Assembly (NCBI GenBank): GCA_943736015.1 | Contig: OX031071.1 | Location: forward strand, 40,860,619-40,924,618 | Length of the DNA: 64,000 nt | Direction of reading: 5' to 3' | Source: Tridacna crocea | Taxonomy: Eukaryota > Mollusca > Bivalvia > Cardiida > Cardiidae | Shown: positions 20,191 to 30,551 of the stretch, piece after piece | Numbering within the stretch: position 1 is the stretch's first letter | How the letters are laid out: each line of letters opens with the position of its first letter | Made by a program: the position numbers and the translations under genes | Notes under the pieces: model-generated | Databases searched by the model: none | Told to the model about the DNA's origin: nothing | Seen by the model: only the letters and a program-made list of their open reading frames with translations

Positions 20191-21377
20191 GTAAAGATGC
20201 AGTTGTGGCTGTTGTAAGTAAATTAACATTAGAGCAAACAGGCTAATTAATCTTTAGTTTCATATATCTTAAGTTCAGCATGTAACTTCTATTTGTCATT
20301 TGTTGTGAACGATGTGGAAATATTGAAATGACAGACGACGTGGACTCGTAAACCAATTTACATGAAGTTAATATGTGACTCGATGTCAGCCACGTGTTTT
20401 AGACCATTAAACTTCATTACAAGCCTATGTTGTCTCAGTAATGAAACAATCATTAATGTAAGACTAACCTTGAGTTGTATTTGTCTATCGATTTTCATTA
20501 GTATTCATGTAACTGTCGATTTTCGGTGTCTAATGCCCACGCTGTTTTTAGCATCCTCCACTTTTGTTTTCATTTTCCCGATGCATGATGGGATAAGGTC
20601 ACAGGTAACTCATCGACCTTGATCCTACTCGTCATATTGCGAGGAATTTAAACAGCCGAAAAACGACAAATCAAGTTCAATTTTTACCTTTTTAGGTACA
20701 GATAACCTTTTTAGGTACAGATAACATGTACTATTTATTTCTATGCACATAATTGTCTAGCGTTGTATCATTCCTTGCATATTACCATTGTTCTTCGTAT
20801 TTACGAGAGCAAGTTGTATCGCGCGTATGAATTTTCCAACAGCTTTTTTTGTTTGAATTTTTTCCTATAGATTCTTTCTGTTGGAAAACCATTCAGAAAA
20901 ATTGTTGGAACCTGTAGTATATAAGGCGATGTCTGGAACTCTAGTTTTGAATTTTCGTAGGTTCAGCTACTGATAATTTTGATCAGTTTATATATTTTTA
21001 CTTTATTTTTGTTTCATTTGGAAACTTAAGCTTCATTTATGGAAACATTTTAGATCTAACTTAATTCTGAATTCAATTAGGTTTATTTATTTCTGTTTAT
21101 TCATTTTTTCTCAAGCTATTCAGTTTTCTTTATAACTAATTAAGCTATGATAGTTTCTCTGAACAGGTGCTGGTTCTGAACGATAAATTTCTCGTTATGA
21201 TCTTGGATGCCAACATCAGCTCACTTTTGTCAAATGAGGAAGCATTCTGGTTCATGACGAAAGCAGTATATTACGTTTATCAATGCTTCCACGGTCTTTA
21301 TACACAGTAATGATCTTCTTCTCAGACCTACAGATAGAGGGAGTGATTTTGTTTTCACAATTGAAAGTATGAATTAT
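20191..21377. other. Non-coding spacer
   Basis: No supported gene. A 19-bp direct doublet (ACCTTTTTAGGTACAGATA twice) sits at about 20686-20723. Confidence 0.4.
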
Positions 21378-21470
21378 TTTCCACTTAACCATATATTGTG
21401 GGTACTCATTAGAATCGTCTCATTGAGACGATTCTAATGAATACCCACAACTTAGGGTTTGGAAGAGAAG
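21378..21470. repeat. Inverted repeat, TTGTGGGTA family, copy 2
   Basis: The inner 55 nt (21396-21450) have 27-bp arms with one mismatch around a single T. The arms continue imperfectly outward (TTCCACTTAACC against AGGGTTTGGAAGAG), matching the arms of the copy at 20107-20183. It is a compact foldback element. Confidence 0.8.
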
Positions 21471-21589
21471 TAAAAGATTAAGACTGCCATTACTTTCTCT
21501 TATCTAGAGCTCTGCTTCTTCTTTGTTTTTTCTTCTTCACAAACTGACTTTAATTCAGAAATAGAGATTATGTACATTGTCTCCATCCT

Positions 21590-21735
21590 ACAAGGATGAA
21601 TTTATTACTTTGAATTGATTTTTTAATGACTTGTAACATGTTCTTATATTGTTTATTGTAATTTATTCAATTAATCTCCATCAGGAGGAATTAAAGTGAG
21701 TGAATGAATGAATGAATGAATGAATGAATGAATGA
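21590..21735 (+). mobile_element. LINE 3' end with TGAA tail
   Basis: AT-rich 3' sequence ending CCATCAGGAGGAATTAAAG followed by about nine TGAA repeats. It has the layout of a 5'-truncated LINE tail; no coding region remains, and it differs from the two LINEs above. Confidence 0.5.
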
Positions 21736-22496
21736 CGTATCGTACTGCTCTCTTGTTATTGTTAAGATTTTCAATATGTTAAGATAAGGACTACTGTCAT
21801 TTCTACTTAGAAAGTCCTTTGGGGATAACTTGTGATTTTTTTTTCATTTTAGGACTAGAATTTAGATAATTTTGAAACTATATCGAATTACTTTGTCAAT
21901 GTTGAATTAATTTGTATGTTAGATCGGATTACTTTTGTACCCTGATTTAATATGATTTAATATGCACTTCAGGGATAATTAAATTGCTTGTACACTGAAC
22001 AATAGATAGTATTTGTTTGTTTTTTCCAAACTTTTAATCACACTTTACACTGAAGTCCATTCCCTGCCACTTTTCTCTGACAGCCCTCCTTCCCTGACCT
22101 TTAAAAGAGGAAGTAGACGACTAGTACCAACAAAATCAAAATCGCCCCTTTATCTGGAGCTCTGATAGTTAAAATAGCGGGTAGGAATTTGGCTGATTCT
22201 ATAGAATTTCTGGAACAGATATGCATGGTGAGAATCGCGCAGTTTTACCAAAATTACATTTTCTTTTTCTTACTTAGCTGAGTCATCGAATAGTGTGGAT
22301 TCAGAATGAATCTCTACCAAAGTACCAAAACGCTCATTCAGGGTCGTCAAGTTTAAGGTATCATGTGAAATATTATCAAACTTAGTACAGCTCCACCTTC
22401 AGTGTAACCTGATCTTGATCTATACAATCTACTAAACTACCAACTGTCTGACTGACTTGCCATGGCACAAGTTAATGTGCAGTGTATTATTTGAGA
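21736..22496. other. Non-coding spacer
   Basis: No gene. GAATAGTGTGGATTCAGAATG at about 22288 resembles half of the GTGTAGAT...GATCAGACT hairpin family. Confidence 0.4.
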
Positions 22497-22820
22497 AATC
22501 TTCTTTCCATCGTGGTTTATCATTCAATAAACCACTTGTTATATGAGGCACAACAAATAATCCACGGGGGCGGGCGATGGCCTGAGTGGTTTATTCCTTG
22601 CGCCTCATAACTCAACAACGTGGTTTATTTATGAATTATTCTTCTTTTTATCGTGGTTTATCATTCAATAAATCACAGTTGTGAGTTGAGCCATGAAAGA
22701 AAGAAGATTATTTAAATTCTAACACCCTCGTATTATCGCCCTCGTGGAATATTTATTTATTGTGTCTCATAACTCGCTACTGTGGTTTATTGCACAATAA
22801 ACCATGATAGAAAGAAGATT
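22497..22820. mobile_element. Foldback element with about 38-bp inverted ends
   Basis: AATCTTCTTTCCATCGTGG plus TTTATCATTCAATAAACCAC at the left is mirrored by GTGGTTTATTGCACAATAAACCATGATAGAAAGAAGATT at the right. Inside are further copies of the same words (CGTGGTTTATCATTCAATAAATCAC at about 22652; GAAAGAAAGAAGATT at about 22696), so two shorter foldbacks are nested in one. Confidence 0.7.
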
Positions 22821-23069
22821 AGTTCTTAAATAACTTTACTCAACTGCCAGGAATAGTTTTTGCAGAGTGGGGTTATCGGAAAATAGTCAAAATACACATT
22901 GGATCAGTCGACATATTCGCCAAATCACTGGCTGCTTTTTCACAGAAAATATTATATGATGTGAAAGGAACAAATTCAGTGTAACAACAACGTTCACCAA
23001 TGATAGTAATAACTGTTTTTTGTCGAGCCGGGATACATGGACAATGTAGATCTCGGACCAGACTAGCAA

Positions 23070-23713
23070 AAAGGACCTCTTTAACTCATTACCAAACGAC
23101 AATATTTTAGGCTTGTCCGAATCGAAAGCACTTGCAGACGACAAAATAAAAGTGACTAAAAATTTGAAATTTGTTTAGTGAAGGGTAGAAAACATCGTGG
23201 GAAAAGAAGAAAATGCTGGTTACCAGCATTTTCTCCTTTTCCCACAATCTTTTCTAAAAGCTTCTTTCTCAGGGTCGTCAAAAGTAGGGATTGTGTGGTA
23301 ATGGGTTAATGGGAGTTTACTGATCCCATTGGAGGCTCCGATCTTTACCAGTTTTAAAACTCATTTCCAAGGAAAATCAATATTATCAGTCTTACCTTTT
23401 AATCTAAACTGTTGTATAGGCAGGGAATGCCCAGCCACTCAATATCATATTTTATGCACATTACTAATGACAAATATTTCTTTTTCATTCAAAGAATTCT
23501 TACTATCAATCTAACATTTAAAACTTTAGAAATGACAAGGATTGCCCTGTGACTTAATAATGCCCTTAATTCATATAAGGATTACACATAATCCTTCTTG
23601 ATTCAACATTTTTTCAGTTTGATAATTCCACATTTAATATTTCTTGACACAGATTTGCGCGCTAAATGACCTAAGCTGTCGATGCGCCATAAAACAACAT
23701 TAATTATTTTCGT
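23070..23713 (+). mobile_element. 5'-truncated LINE 3' UTR copy split by a MITE
   Basis: After the MITE at 23081-23309 this follows the 3' UTR of the LINE at 3304-9612: CCCATTGGAGGC, CCAGCCACTCAATATCATAT, GGATTGCCCTGTGACTTAA and GCGCGCTAAATGACCTAAGC...GATGCGCCATAAAACAACATT. About ten LINE bases (AAGGACCTCT) lie left of the MITE. The copy is diverged, lacks the 3' UTR duplication and ends without the ATTC array. Confidence 0.85.
23081..23309 (-). mobile_element. TTAA hairpin MITE inserted in a LINE 3' UTR
   Basis: TTAA at 23081-23084 and 23306-23309 bound the copy. The ends TTAACTCATTACCA and TGGTAATGGGTTAA pair with one mismatch. The intact LINE reads GGACCTCTTTAATGGGAG at 9071-9086 with a single TTAA, while here it is GGACCTCTTTAA-MITE-TTAATGGGAG. 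The core is AAAATGCTGGTTACCAGCAT. Confidence 0.93.
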
Positions 23714-23734
23714 TCTTTCCCACTTTCCCAGAAA

Positions 23735-23758
23735 GGGGGGGGGGGGGGGGGGGGGGGG
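23735..23758. repeat. Run of 24 G
   Basis: An uninterrupted guanine homopolymer. It could form quadruplex structures, and its length in an assembly is often unreliable. Confidence 0.9.
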
Positions 23759-24019
23759 AGTGGTAATGTGTCTAAGAAAGACAACTCTTTAGTATTTGTC
23801 CTTACATTGTAAAAAGTATTTAGATTACATCCCTTGTGTCATTTTTGCACTATGTATTATTGTACAATTACTTACTCTTGCTGAACAGAAGTAGTCAAAG
23901 ATTAAACACTAGTTAGAGCACACGTTTGTAATTCTATATTATATTATCATCCAAAGCTGATATAAGATAACTTTCTAAATACGATCAGCAATAGCAACGA
24001 GTTACGTACAACCTGTAAC

Positions 24020-24508
24020 TATATGTGCAGCTTCATTTTTGAACTTTGTCTAGCTGATCCTGTAACCCCTGTGAAAGATTGTTCCATATGACATAACCAT
24101 ACTCCAAAATAGGCTGTATAATTTGAAAGTAAATGGTCTGAGGTGACAGTCGGTCGCGTTGTATTTTCAGATGGTGCATAACCCTAATTCTTTTCCATGC
24201 TTTTTCACTTGATTAATCGATATGGAAATCCCAAGATCCGTCGTTAGATTGGAAAAAAGAAACCTAAGTGTTTGTGACCTGTAACTTGTAAATTTCAATA
24301 TTTGACATAACTAGACTTGGATGATCTGGTTAATACGTTTGCGAGACATAAACAGCCGCTCAGACTTTGCAGGGTTGAACTTGACCTGCCACTTTTGTGT
24401 AAGTTGATCGATGTCAGATTGTAAAATAATTCTTACACCAGCCGGATCGCATACAGTCATTGACAAGCTTGTGTCGTCTGCAAAAAGATTCGTATTTGCC
24501 TGAAACAC
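24020..24508 (-). pseudogene. LINE reverse-transcriptase remnant
   Basis: The minus-strand frame reads NTNLFADDTSLSMT, then DIDQLTQKWQVKFNPAKSE: RT motif C (FADD) and the following motif D region, of a third LINE type distinct from those at 3.3 and 10.3 kb. Downstream, in shifted frames, come RDRLSPQTIYFQIIQPILEY and VIWNNLSQ-like pieces of the RT thumb. It is fragmentary and frameshifted. Confidence 0.72.
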
Positions 24509-24612
24509 AATTTTAGCTTTGAAGACAACAAAGTAAATGTGAAATTAAAATTGAAGTTTGTTTTTTTAGGGTTACCGGCATTTTCTCCTTTTTCCACGAT
24601 GTTTTCAGTATT
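24480..24612 (-). mobile_element. Partial TTAA MITE
   Basis: GTCGTCTGCAAAAAGATTC, then ATTGAAGTTTGTTTTTTTAG, GGCATTTTCTCCTTTTTCCACGATGTTTTC. Only one side of the hairpin is present and no terminus is clear. Confidence 0.45.
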
Positions 24613-24656
24613 TTTGTCCTTATGGTCAACGAAACTTGAAATTGTTATGTAAAATG

Positions 24657-24858
24657 TTAACTCATTACCAAAAGACAATATTTTAGGCTTGTCCAAAATC
24701 GAAAGCATTTACAGACGACAAAATAAATGTGACTGAAAAATTGAAATTTGTTTTGTGAAAAGTAGAAAACATTGTGGGAAAAGGAGAAAATACTGCTCCT
24801 TTTTCCACAATGTTTTTTAAAGGCTTCTTTCTCCGATTCGTCAAAAGTAGGGATTGAC
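24657..24858 (-). mobile_element. TTAA hairpin MITE, right end lost
   Basis: TTAACTCATTACCAAAAGAC start; internal GACGACAAAATAAATGTGAC; core reduced to GGAGAAAATACTGCTCC; ends near AAAGTAGGGATTGACTA without the GGTAATGGGTTAA terminus. Confidence 0.75.
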
Positions 24859-25041
24859 TATTGTGAGTCAAAGAGAGGCTCACTCAGAAAATATTTTGCA
24901 AGTTAGAAGTGTAGAATATAAAGTATTTTTAATTGCCACTGAAGCCTATGTTGTTGTTATGATTATTATTTTATATTTCAATGCGATGAAGAAGACAGAT
25001 GGCCGACTATTGTTTTTAACATATTTGCAGGTGATAGGCAT

Positions 25042-25380
25042 GGACTCTGTAGTAAGTTGTCCAATGACATTATCGCTTAATTTGTTTCACCAGAAGTAAT
25101 GGAACCCAAGACATGTTGTTTACAGTACCAACACAGACCACTGTATCACAAAGGACCTAGACGGATTCATCGTTTGGTGATTTAAGCCACTTTAACCATT
25201 GATTTTAAAAGATTTGCAGGGACTCTGTAGTAACTTGTCCAAGGACAATATCGCTTAATTTGCTTCACAAGAAGTAATGGAACCCAAGACATGTTGGTTA
25301 CAGTACCAACACTAACCACTGTATCACAAAGGACCTAGACGGATTCATTGTTTGGCGATTTAGGCCACTTTAAATATTAT
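25042..25380. repeat. Direct tandem duplication, 178-bp unit
   Basis: GGACTCTGTAGTAA occurs at 25042 and 25220; both copies continue through CGCTTAATTTG, AAGTAATGGAACCCAAGACA and CACAAAGGACCTAGACGGAT with few differences. Confidence 0.9.
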
Positions 25381-25579
25381 TTTAGTCATATCGCTGCATG
25401 TATCTTAATTAATTCATGTTTTCTGGCGTTCAACATTGCTTGACTGGGGCTTTTAGATGCCTTGTCAAAGGACAATCCCATGAAAAAGTCCGAGCCTCCT
25501 GTGAAGGTCGAACTTTTCAGTGAAGAAACCCAAATGAGTAAAGACGAAGGAGGTCTCTGTTAAACCATGATGTTTGCCA

Positions 25580-25805
25580 GTATTCATACAAGCCATTCTC
25601 TGACAGAAGGACTTCATGCATTTCTGTGATAGGTGATACCAAGCAAGTCATCACATAATTATGGATCCGTAATAGCCACTTATTGTCAACAACCGACTGA
25701 ATCATGAAGAAGACTGGTCCTTTGACATACAGAACATTGACAAATAGTGGAAAGGTTCGAGCACGGTCAGCCTGTGTGGACTTCACAGACTGAACTGAGT
25801 CGATA
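25580..25805 (-). mobile_element. AGCCATGCTCTG-type MITE, partial
   Basis: Follows the internal order of the copies at 35905-36600 and 56848-57114: CTCTGACAGAAGGACTTCATGCATTTCTGTGAT, ACCAAGCAAGTCATCACAT, TATGGATCC, CCGACTGAATCATGA, CTTTGACATACAGAA, GTCAGCCTGTGTGGACTTCACAGACTGA. Its edge runs into the 66-bp minisatellite. The open frame on this strand is incidental. Confidence 0.6.
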
Positions 25806-25822
25806 CTTTTCGAAGATTCATT

Positions 25823-26152
25823 AAGTTCGCTTTTTACTAAGCATGGCTCATATACAACAATATTCCCACTTGTCTGGTTCCTTGAACTAAGTTCGCTTTT
25901 TACTAAGCATGGCTCATATACAACAATATTCCCACTTGTCTGGTTCCTTGAACTAAGCTCGCTTTTTACTAAGCATGGCTCATATACAACAATATTCCCA
26001 CTTGTCTGGTTCCTTGAACTAAGTTCGCTTTTTACTAAGCATGGCTCATATACAACAATATTCCCACTTGTCTGGTTCCTTGAACTAAGTTCGCTTTTTA
26101 CTAAGCATGGCTCATATACAACAATATTCCCACTTGTCTGGTTCCTTGAACC
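25823..26152. repeat. 66-bp minisatellite, five units
   Basis: AAGTTCGCTTTTTACTAAGC starts near 25823, 25889, 25955, 26021 and 26087. The units are almost identical; the third has AAGCTCGC and the last changes GAACT to GAACC. Each contains AAGCATGGCTCATA, the reverse complement of the terminus of the neighbouring AGCCATGCT MITE family. Confidence 0.95.
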
Positions 26153-26211
26153 AGGATTGTAACTGGCTCTGCGGCCGATGAGAGCACCTGAATGTACTTA
26201 TTAATTTTGGG

Positions 26212-26269
26212 CAGTGTAGATTTAAGATCAGACTTCATAGGCTGTACAGTCTGATCTTGATTTACACTG
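26212..26269. repeat. GATCAGACTGCA hairpin
   Basis: CAGTGTAGATTTAAGATCAG pairs with CTGATCTTGATTTACACTG across a 13-nt loop. Close relatives lie at 33326-33380, 34193-34248, 34379-34436 and 41193-41250, and in the 49.6-51.4 kb array. Confidence 0.8.
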
Positions 26270-26531
26270 TCCGATGTAATGATTGAATTTCTCCACAAAA
26301 ATAACTTTTAAATTCAGTAGTTACTGAGTTGTTCACTCATTAATGGATTTATGTCACAGTTTTACACAATGTGACCTGCAACACGTGAGAAGGGACTTTC
26401 GGACATTTGCGTTAAGTGTCGTCTCAGATCAGCCTGCACAGTTCACACAGGCTCACCCGAAACGACACTTTCCATTCTTATGGTATTTTCTGTTTTGCAC
26501 AAGTCTACTGTAGCACAAATTCTAATGTCGT

Positions 26532-26603
26532 CGTAAAGTGTCATCTCGGATCAGCCTGCGCTGTCCGCGGACAGCGCAGGCTGATCCGAGATGATACTTT
26601 ACG
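26532..26603. repeat. Near-perfect 72-nt palindrome
   Basis: 36-bp arms centred on GTCCGCGGAC with one mismatch: CGTAAAGTGTCATCTCGG and CAGCCTGCGCTGTCCG on one side. A weaker relative (CAGATCAGCCTGCACAG...CAGGCTCACCCGA) lies about 115 bp upstream. Its vocabulary (AGTGTC, GATCAGCCTG) belongs to the bivalve short-hairpin class. Confidence 0.9.
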
Positions 26604-26774
26604 CAAATGTTTGAATGCGCATTTTTTCGTGTTGAAGGCCATATAAGGTTTTGGAGAAAAGCGGTTTAATGGTTTTTAAGCGGCCAAACAACTTTTAGCC
26701 ATTAAACAGAAAAGGGGTCTAATGGTCTTCCAGCGACCAAACAACTTTTAGCCATATAACAAAATTTTAGGGTC

Positions 26775-26960
26775 CTGCATGGATTGAAGCGTTAAAGTGT
26801 AGGGCTTGTAACCTGGAGGTTCAAGGTTAGCTGGATTGTTCTTGGGCAATACACTTCGAGAGTCCTTGCCTTGTATTAGTGAATTACATCGAATATGTAA
26901 GCTGTTGCCATGATAGGACTAAAATAATGTTGAAAGCGGTGTTCAACACCATTCAATCAA
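26775..26960 (+). mobile_element. tRNA-derived SINE-like element
   Basis: GCGTTAAAGTGTAGGGCTTG and GGAGGTTCAAGGTTA resemble pol III A and B boxes at tRNA spacing. The element continues to the 3' motif AATAATGTTGAAAGCGGTGTT...CATTCAATCAA, a tail type seen in mollusc SINEs. Boundaries are approximate. Confidence 0.5.
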
Positions 26961-27024
26961 CAGAATATTAGACTGATCCGTATTGAAATCAAGTGTGGCT
27001 TGAAATCTGGTATTGGTCTTTGAA

Positions 27025-27105
27025 ATGCCTGAAAACTACCGTGGGCAAGAGAAAAAAAAATGCTTTCAACATTTCTCCCTTTTCCAAAATGTTTCTTTTT
27101 TTTGT
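27025..27105 (+). mobile_element. Decayed TTAA MITE core
   Basis: CTGAAAACTACCGTGGGCAAGAG followed by ATTTCTCCCTTTTCCAAAATGTTTC corresponds to the two arms of the family hairpin with a degraded centre. Confidence 0.45.
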
Positions 27106-27639
27106 GCAAGCGTGTCCTATATATGGTCATATGCAGTGTTTATATGTCTTTAAGAACCGATTATACTTCATGTATCATCTCGATCTACACCCACTGTAAC
27201 ATTATTTTAGTCCAACAGGATAAGGGTTACTTGTAACAGAAGTTATATTTAGACTGATGATTACAACATGGTTACTTCATTTATCCATCCAATCATTGGT
27301 CTATCCATCCAATCATTGGTCTATCCATCCATTCAAACTCAGGCCGGTAAGAGCAGCCTAAAAAACTTTCAGACAGTATACATCAAGATTAGGCTGAACA
27401 GAACGTGTAGGCTGAACAGAACGTGCAGTCTGATCTTTGATCTACATTGTCCGATAAAGAAATATTTTTTCCTCGAAGTACCTTTGAAATGAGCAACATT
27501 TAGGTTTTTACAAGGCAGATCAATGTATCCAGTCTGGAGATTTTAAGTCGAGGTCCATGTGTAAGAGGCAGGATATGTCTGGTCCAGGAATTTGAACTTA
27601 CAACTCCTGCATTAACGACGCTGTCAAGCGCGGTACCTT

Positions 27640-27910
27640 GGTCAAAGTACACAGTTTGTAATCCAAGAGTCGCCAGTTGGGGTCTCGGCTCGACCAAATT
27701 TGTCCTCAAGAATTAATAATAGCCAGTGGGACAGGATTCAGTTGTCTTTTATAATGTCTATGTAAGGAAATCACAGAGCAGCCAGTGGCTTGCAAAAAGA
27801 ATGTGAAACACTGATATAAGAAATTTCTGCAAAGCCTGGATAGTTGTACTGGTTGCTACGACATAACTGAAATATTGTTGAAAACGGCATCAAAACACCA
27901 AAAACCAAAA
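27640..27910 (+). mobile_element. SINE-like element, degraded
   Basis: GTCTCGGCTCGACCAAATT resembles a B box, and GACATAACTGAAATATTGTTGAAAACGGC at 27861-27890 matches the SINE 3' motif at 26920. The 5' half is uncertain. Confidence 0.4.
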
Positions 27911-28493
27911 CAATGCATAGGTAGACAGCCGGAGTTGAGGTTCTAATCCACAAATCATCAAAGATGTGTTTTTATAGTCAGTTACCTGTGATAAGGACTT
28001 TGGGTAATACATGGATATAACTGGAAGTTTTCAATGATATTTTTGTGTAGAAATAATAACAAAACAACGAGTTTACATAAATACAAATGTTCGACATTTA
28101 TTCAAAATTTATTAAATAGAGTATGTTTGAAATTACGAAGTACATTAAATCAGAAGGAAAAGAAGAGAATGTTGGACAAATTGTTGTCTTGAAAACATAT
28201 CTAGTATTTTAAAAGGAAGCTATTGGGATTATTATGACAAATTTAAACATAAAAGTATGGTTTGTCATTGAACTACATGTAAGTTATGAAATAGGTGACA
28301 AAAGCACAAGACATACATTTTTTGTTTTTTTCCAAATGTAATACGTAGTCTCTTATTGAATATATACATGATATATACAATTACGCAGCAAAAATGTACA
28401 CAAAGAATTGACGTATTTTTTTTTTAAATCAAAAATAGCGACCTAGACTACAGGTAATAAATATGAAAAAAGAAAAACATTCGTAAAATTCCA

Positions 28494-28529
<36 letters not shown>

Positions 28530-28987
28530 TTGTAAAACACGAATTGGAGCGGAAAATGAACAAATGCAAACCCGTAATTATCGATAAAAACACAACCACA
28601 TGGGAATTATGGGGACTAGATAACAAGAAAGGTAGTCTGTGATTTGACAGCAGTTTTTGTGGAGAGAAAACATTCAGAACGGCGATAATGATGCATATAG
28701 AAAAAACACTGCTGCCACGTTGTTTTTCCGGATAAACAATTAATGTTTATAGATTATCGAGAATTGTGTAAACGGGGTGGGGGGGGGGAGATTAAAGTTA
28801 AATTCATGAATTCATAGCAAATGATTCGGAGGGAGTGGGTGGGGAAAGTTCGATTAAAATCGGCGAAAAAATAAATTACTTGATCAAAAATAAATAAATA
28901 AAGCCAAATAAATAAATGATGACAAGATTTCCAACGACAGCTAGCATACTAAACAAAGTACAATGAAATGTTGAGAAAAAAAACTTA
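27911..28987. other. Non-coding DNA downstream of the B-box gene
   Basis: AT-rich. It contains a CT microsatellite at 28498-28524 and a G-rich patch at 28776-28789. No gene or recognised element. Part may be 3' UTR of the minus-strand gene at 29257-30537. Confidence 0.5.
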
Positions 28988-28993
28988 TTTATT
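28988..28993 (-). promoter_or_regulatory. Candidate polyadenylation signal for the B-box gene
   Basis: TTTATT on the plus strand, which is AATAAA on the minus strand, about 265 nt past the stop codon. Other AATAAA words occur in this AT-rich region, so the choice is tentative. Confidence 0.25.
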
Positions 28994-29256
28994 CCACGTC
29001 CTGCCGAATGTCCGTTAAAATAAATTATCACAAAAATAGATTTCGTGAAATTTATCGGCAGGAAATGGCATGTATGTGCAGCCTGATCTTTGTCTACAAT
29101 CATTGCGAAAAAAAAAAAAACACCTTCAAAATCATATATGGGTTGAAAAGGAGGTAACACGGTAACCATGGTAACAATAAAATACATTGTGGTGCGGATT
29201 TAAATGTCCGATGACTAAAGTCCACAATAATATACAATGTCCAGGTCGAGGTGTCG

Positions 29257-30537
29257 TTACAGCAGTCGGACCACAGTAACAAAGTTCTCTAAAGATGGCG
29301 GCCAGTTATGGCTGATAAATAATTTGTCTCTGTAATAACACAGAGCGTCGGGTCTCTCTATATAATCTGTAGTCTGATCTAACACCGACTTGTATCGAGT
29401 CAGATCAGCATCCAGTTTATAAACTTTGTTGTGTCTCCATGCACATACATAAACGTTGTTATCTGGGTCTACACTGATTCCTTCAGGCCCCGACCCTTCA
29501 ATTGTTATTTCTGAGATAAGTTGACCCTCAACATTTCTACATTCTACTTTGTTATTGAACACATCCGTTATATAGACTCGTCCAGAAACAACGGCGAGAT
29601 CAGGACCAACGTAACCATAGATACCAGTGTCAAACTTGTTTAGCGTGTCTCCGTCTGTAGAGTAAATATAAACAGACCAGAGAGAGTCAAAATCTTCTCT
29701 ACAGACGGTAAAAATCTTGTCATCATAAAACTGTATAGAATAACATCGTCCCTCTGTTTTTATTGTTTTTTGTGCTTTAGCGGGTTTTTTGCTTAAATCT
29801 ATAAACATTATTTGATGTTTCCGTGGCAACGTTACAGCTATCAAACATTGTTTATCCGGATCAACCCGGTCTGTTACAGAAATATCAGAACTACTGCCGG
29901 ACACTAAGTTCGGTTCAGTAGAATTCCGTTTTAAATCTATTTCTGTAACATCCCAAGGTTCAGAGTCAGGCCCTACAAACCGTATATAACGTTGTAGCAC
30001 GTGACTTCCCAGTTTAAATATTTTAATACAAGAATTACCACAATCACAGACTACCAACCTTTTGTTCTCCAGTCCACACAATCCAGATATCCCACAATCG
30101 TCCTGATCCAATTCGTGTTTTACGTCAACGCGATCAATAATACTTACGTGGCTGTTTTCAAACTTCTCTATTCTCTCTGTTTCACTCTCAATTATAAGAT
30201 CATCCAACAGTAAGCTTATCTTTCCATCACACTCCTCTTCCAATCTCTCACTCTCATTCTCTCTCTCGCTCTCCTTCCTCCACACTTTCATACCCTTATG
30301 AGATTCGTGTTTAGGCAAACAGTTTACACAGACATACATCTCGCACGCAAAACACAAAAAAACAGCCACCCTCTCATACCAACGCTTACTCACACAACTT
30401 TCACAAATAACCGATTTCCTCTCTCTCTCAACAACACTCAGTTCCTCTAACTTTATCTGTTTGTAGAATTCTTCTTCCGATGTTTCTCTCGCCTCATCAC
30501 TGATGTCCAACTTGTTGTAGTAAATGTTCTCTGCCAT
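29257..30537 (-). CDS. B-box zinc finger / NHL-type beta-propeller protein (TRIM2/3-like)
   Basis: 426 residues from ATG at 30537 (context aaaATGG) to TAA, with an uninterrupted coding exon. Residues 1-40 are acidic. The zinc finger has C45/C48, C62/C65, C70/C73 and H77/H80, which is B-box spacing with Cys in place of the usual first His. Residues 85-125 are a charged Glu/Arg linker, too short for the long coiled coil of classical TRIMs, and there is no RING, so ubiquitin-ligase activity is not supported. From about 145 to 426 repeated strand patterns such as GPDLAVVSGRVYITDVFNNK and PEGISVDPDNNVYVCAW are typical of NHL/TolB-like propellers, probably six-bladed, which bind protein or RNA. An acceptor-like CTATTACAG ends at 30552, 14 nt before the ATG, suggesting a 5' UTR intron. 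Bivalves carry many such genes, often linked to innate responses; the role of this one is unknown. Confidence 0.88.
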   Translation of the reverse strand: MAENIYYNKLDISDEARETSEEEFYKQIKLEELSVVERERKSVICESCVSKRWYERVAVFLCFACEMYVCVNCLPKHESHKGMKVWRKESERENESERLEEECDGKISLLLDDLIIESETERIEKFENSHVSIIDRVDVKHELDQDDCGISGLCGLENKRLVVCDCGNSCIKIFKLGSHVLQRYIRFVGPDSEPWDVTEIDLKRNSTEPNLVSGSSSDISVTDRVDPDKQCLIAVTLPRKHQIMFIDLSKKPAKAQKTIKTEGRCYSIQFYDDKIFTVCREDFDSLWSVYIYSTDGDTLNKFDTGIYGYVGPDLAVVSGRVYITDVFNNKVECRNVEGQLISEITIEGSGPEGISVDPDNNVYVCAWRHNKVYKLDADLTRYKSVLDQTTDYIERPDALCYYRDKLFISHNWPPSLENFVTVVRLL

Positions 30538-30551
30538 TTTTCAGTGTGTTT

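Noticed and set aside
20920..20945. Promoter suggested by GTATATAAGG
   Set aside because: No gene downstream; TATA-like words are expected in AT-rich DNA.
22560..22605. tRNA-like GATGGCCTGAGTGGTT word
   Set aside because: Looks like an A box, but there is no B box downstream and it lies inside a foldback element.
26101..26298. Minus frame of 65 codons containing a hairpin
   Set aside because: Composed of minisatellite and hairpin sequence; no coding signal.
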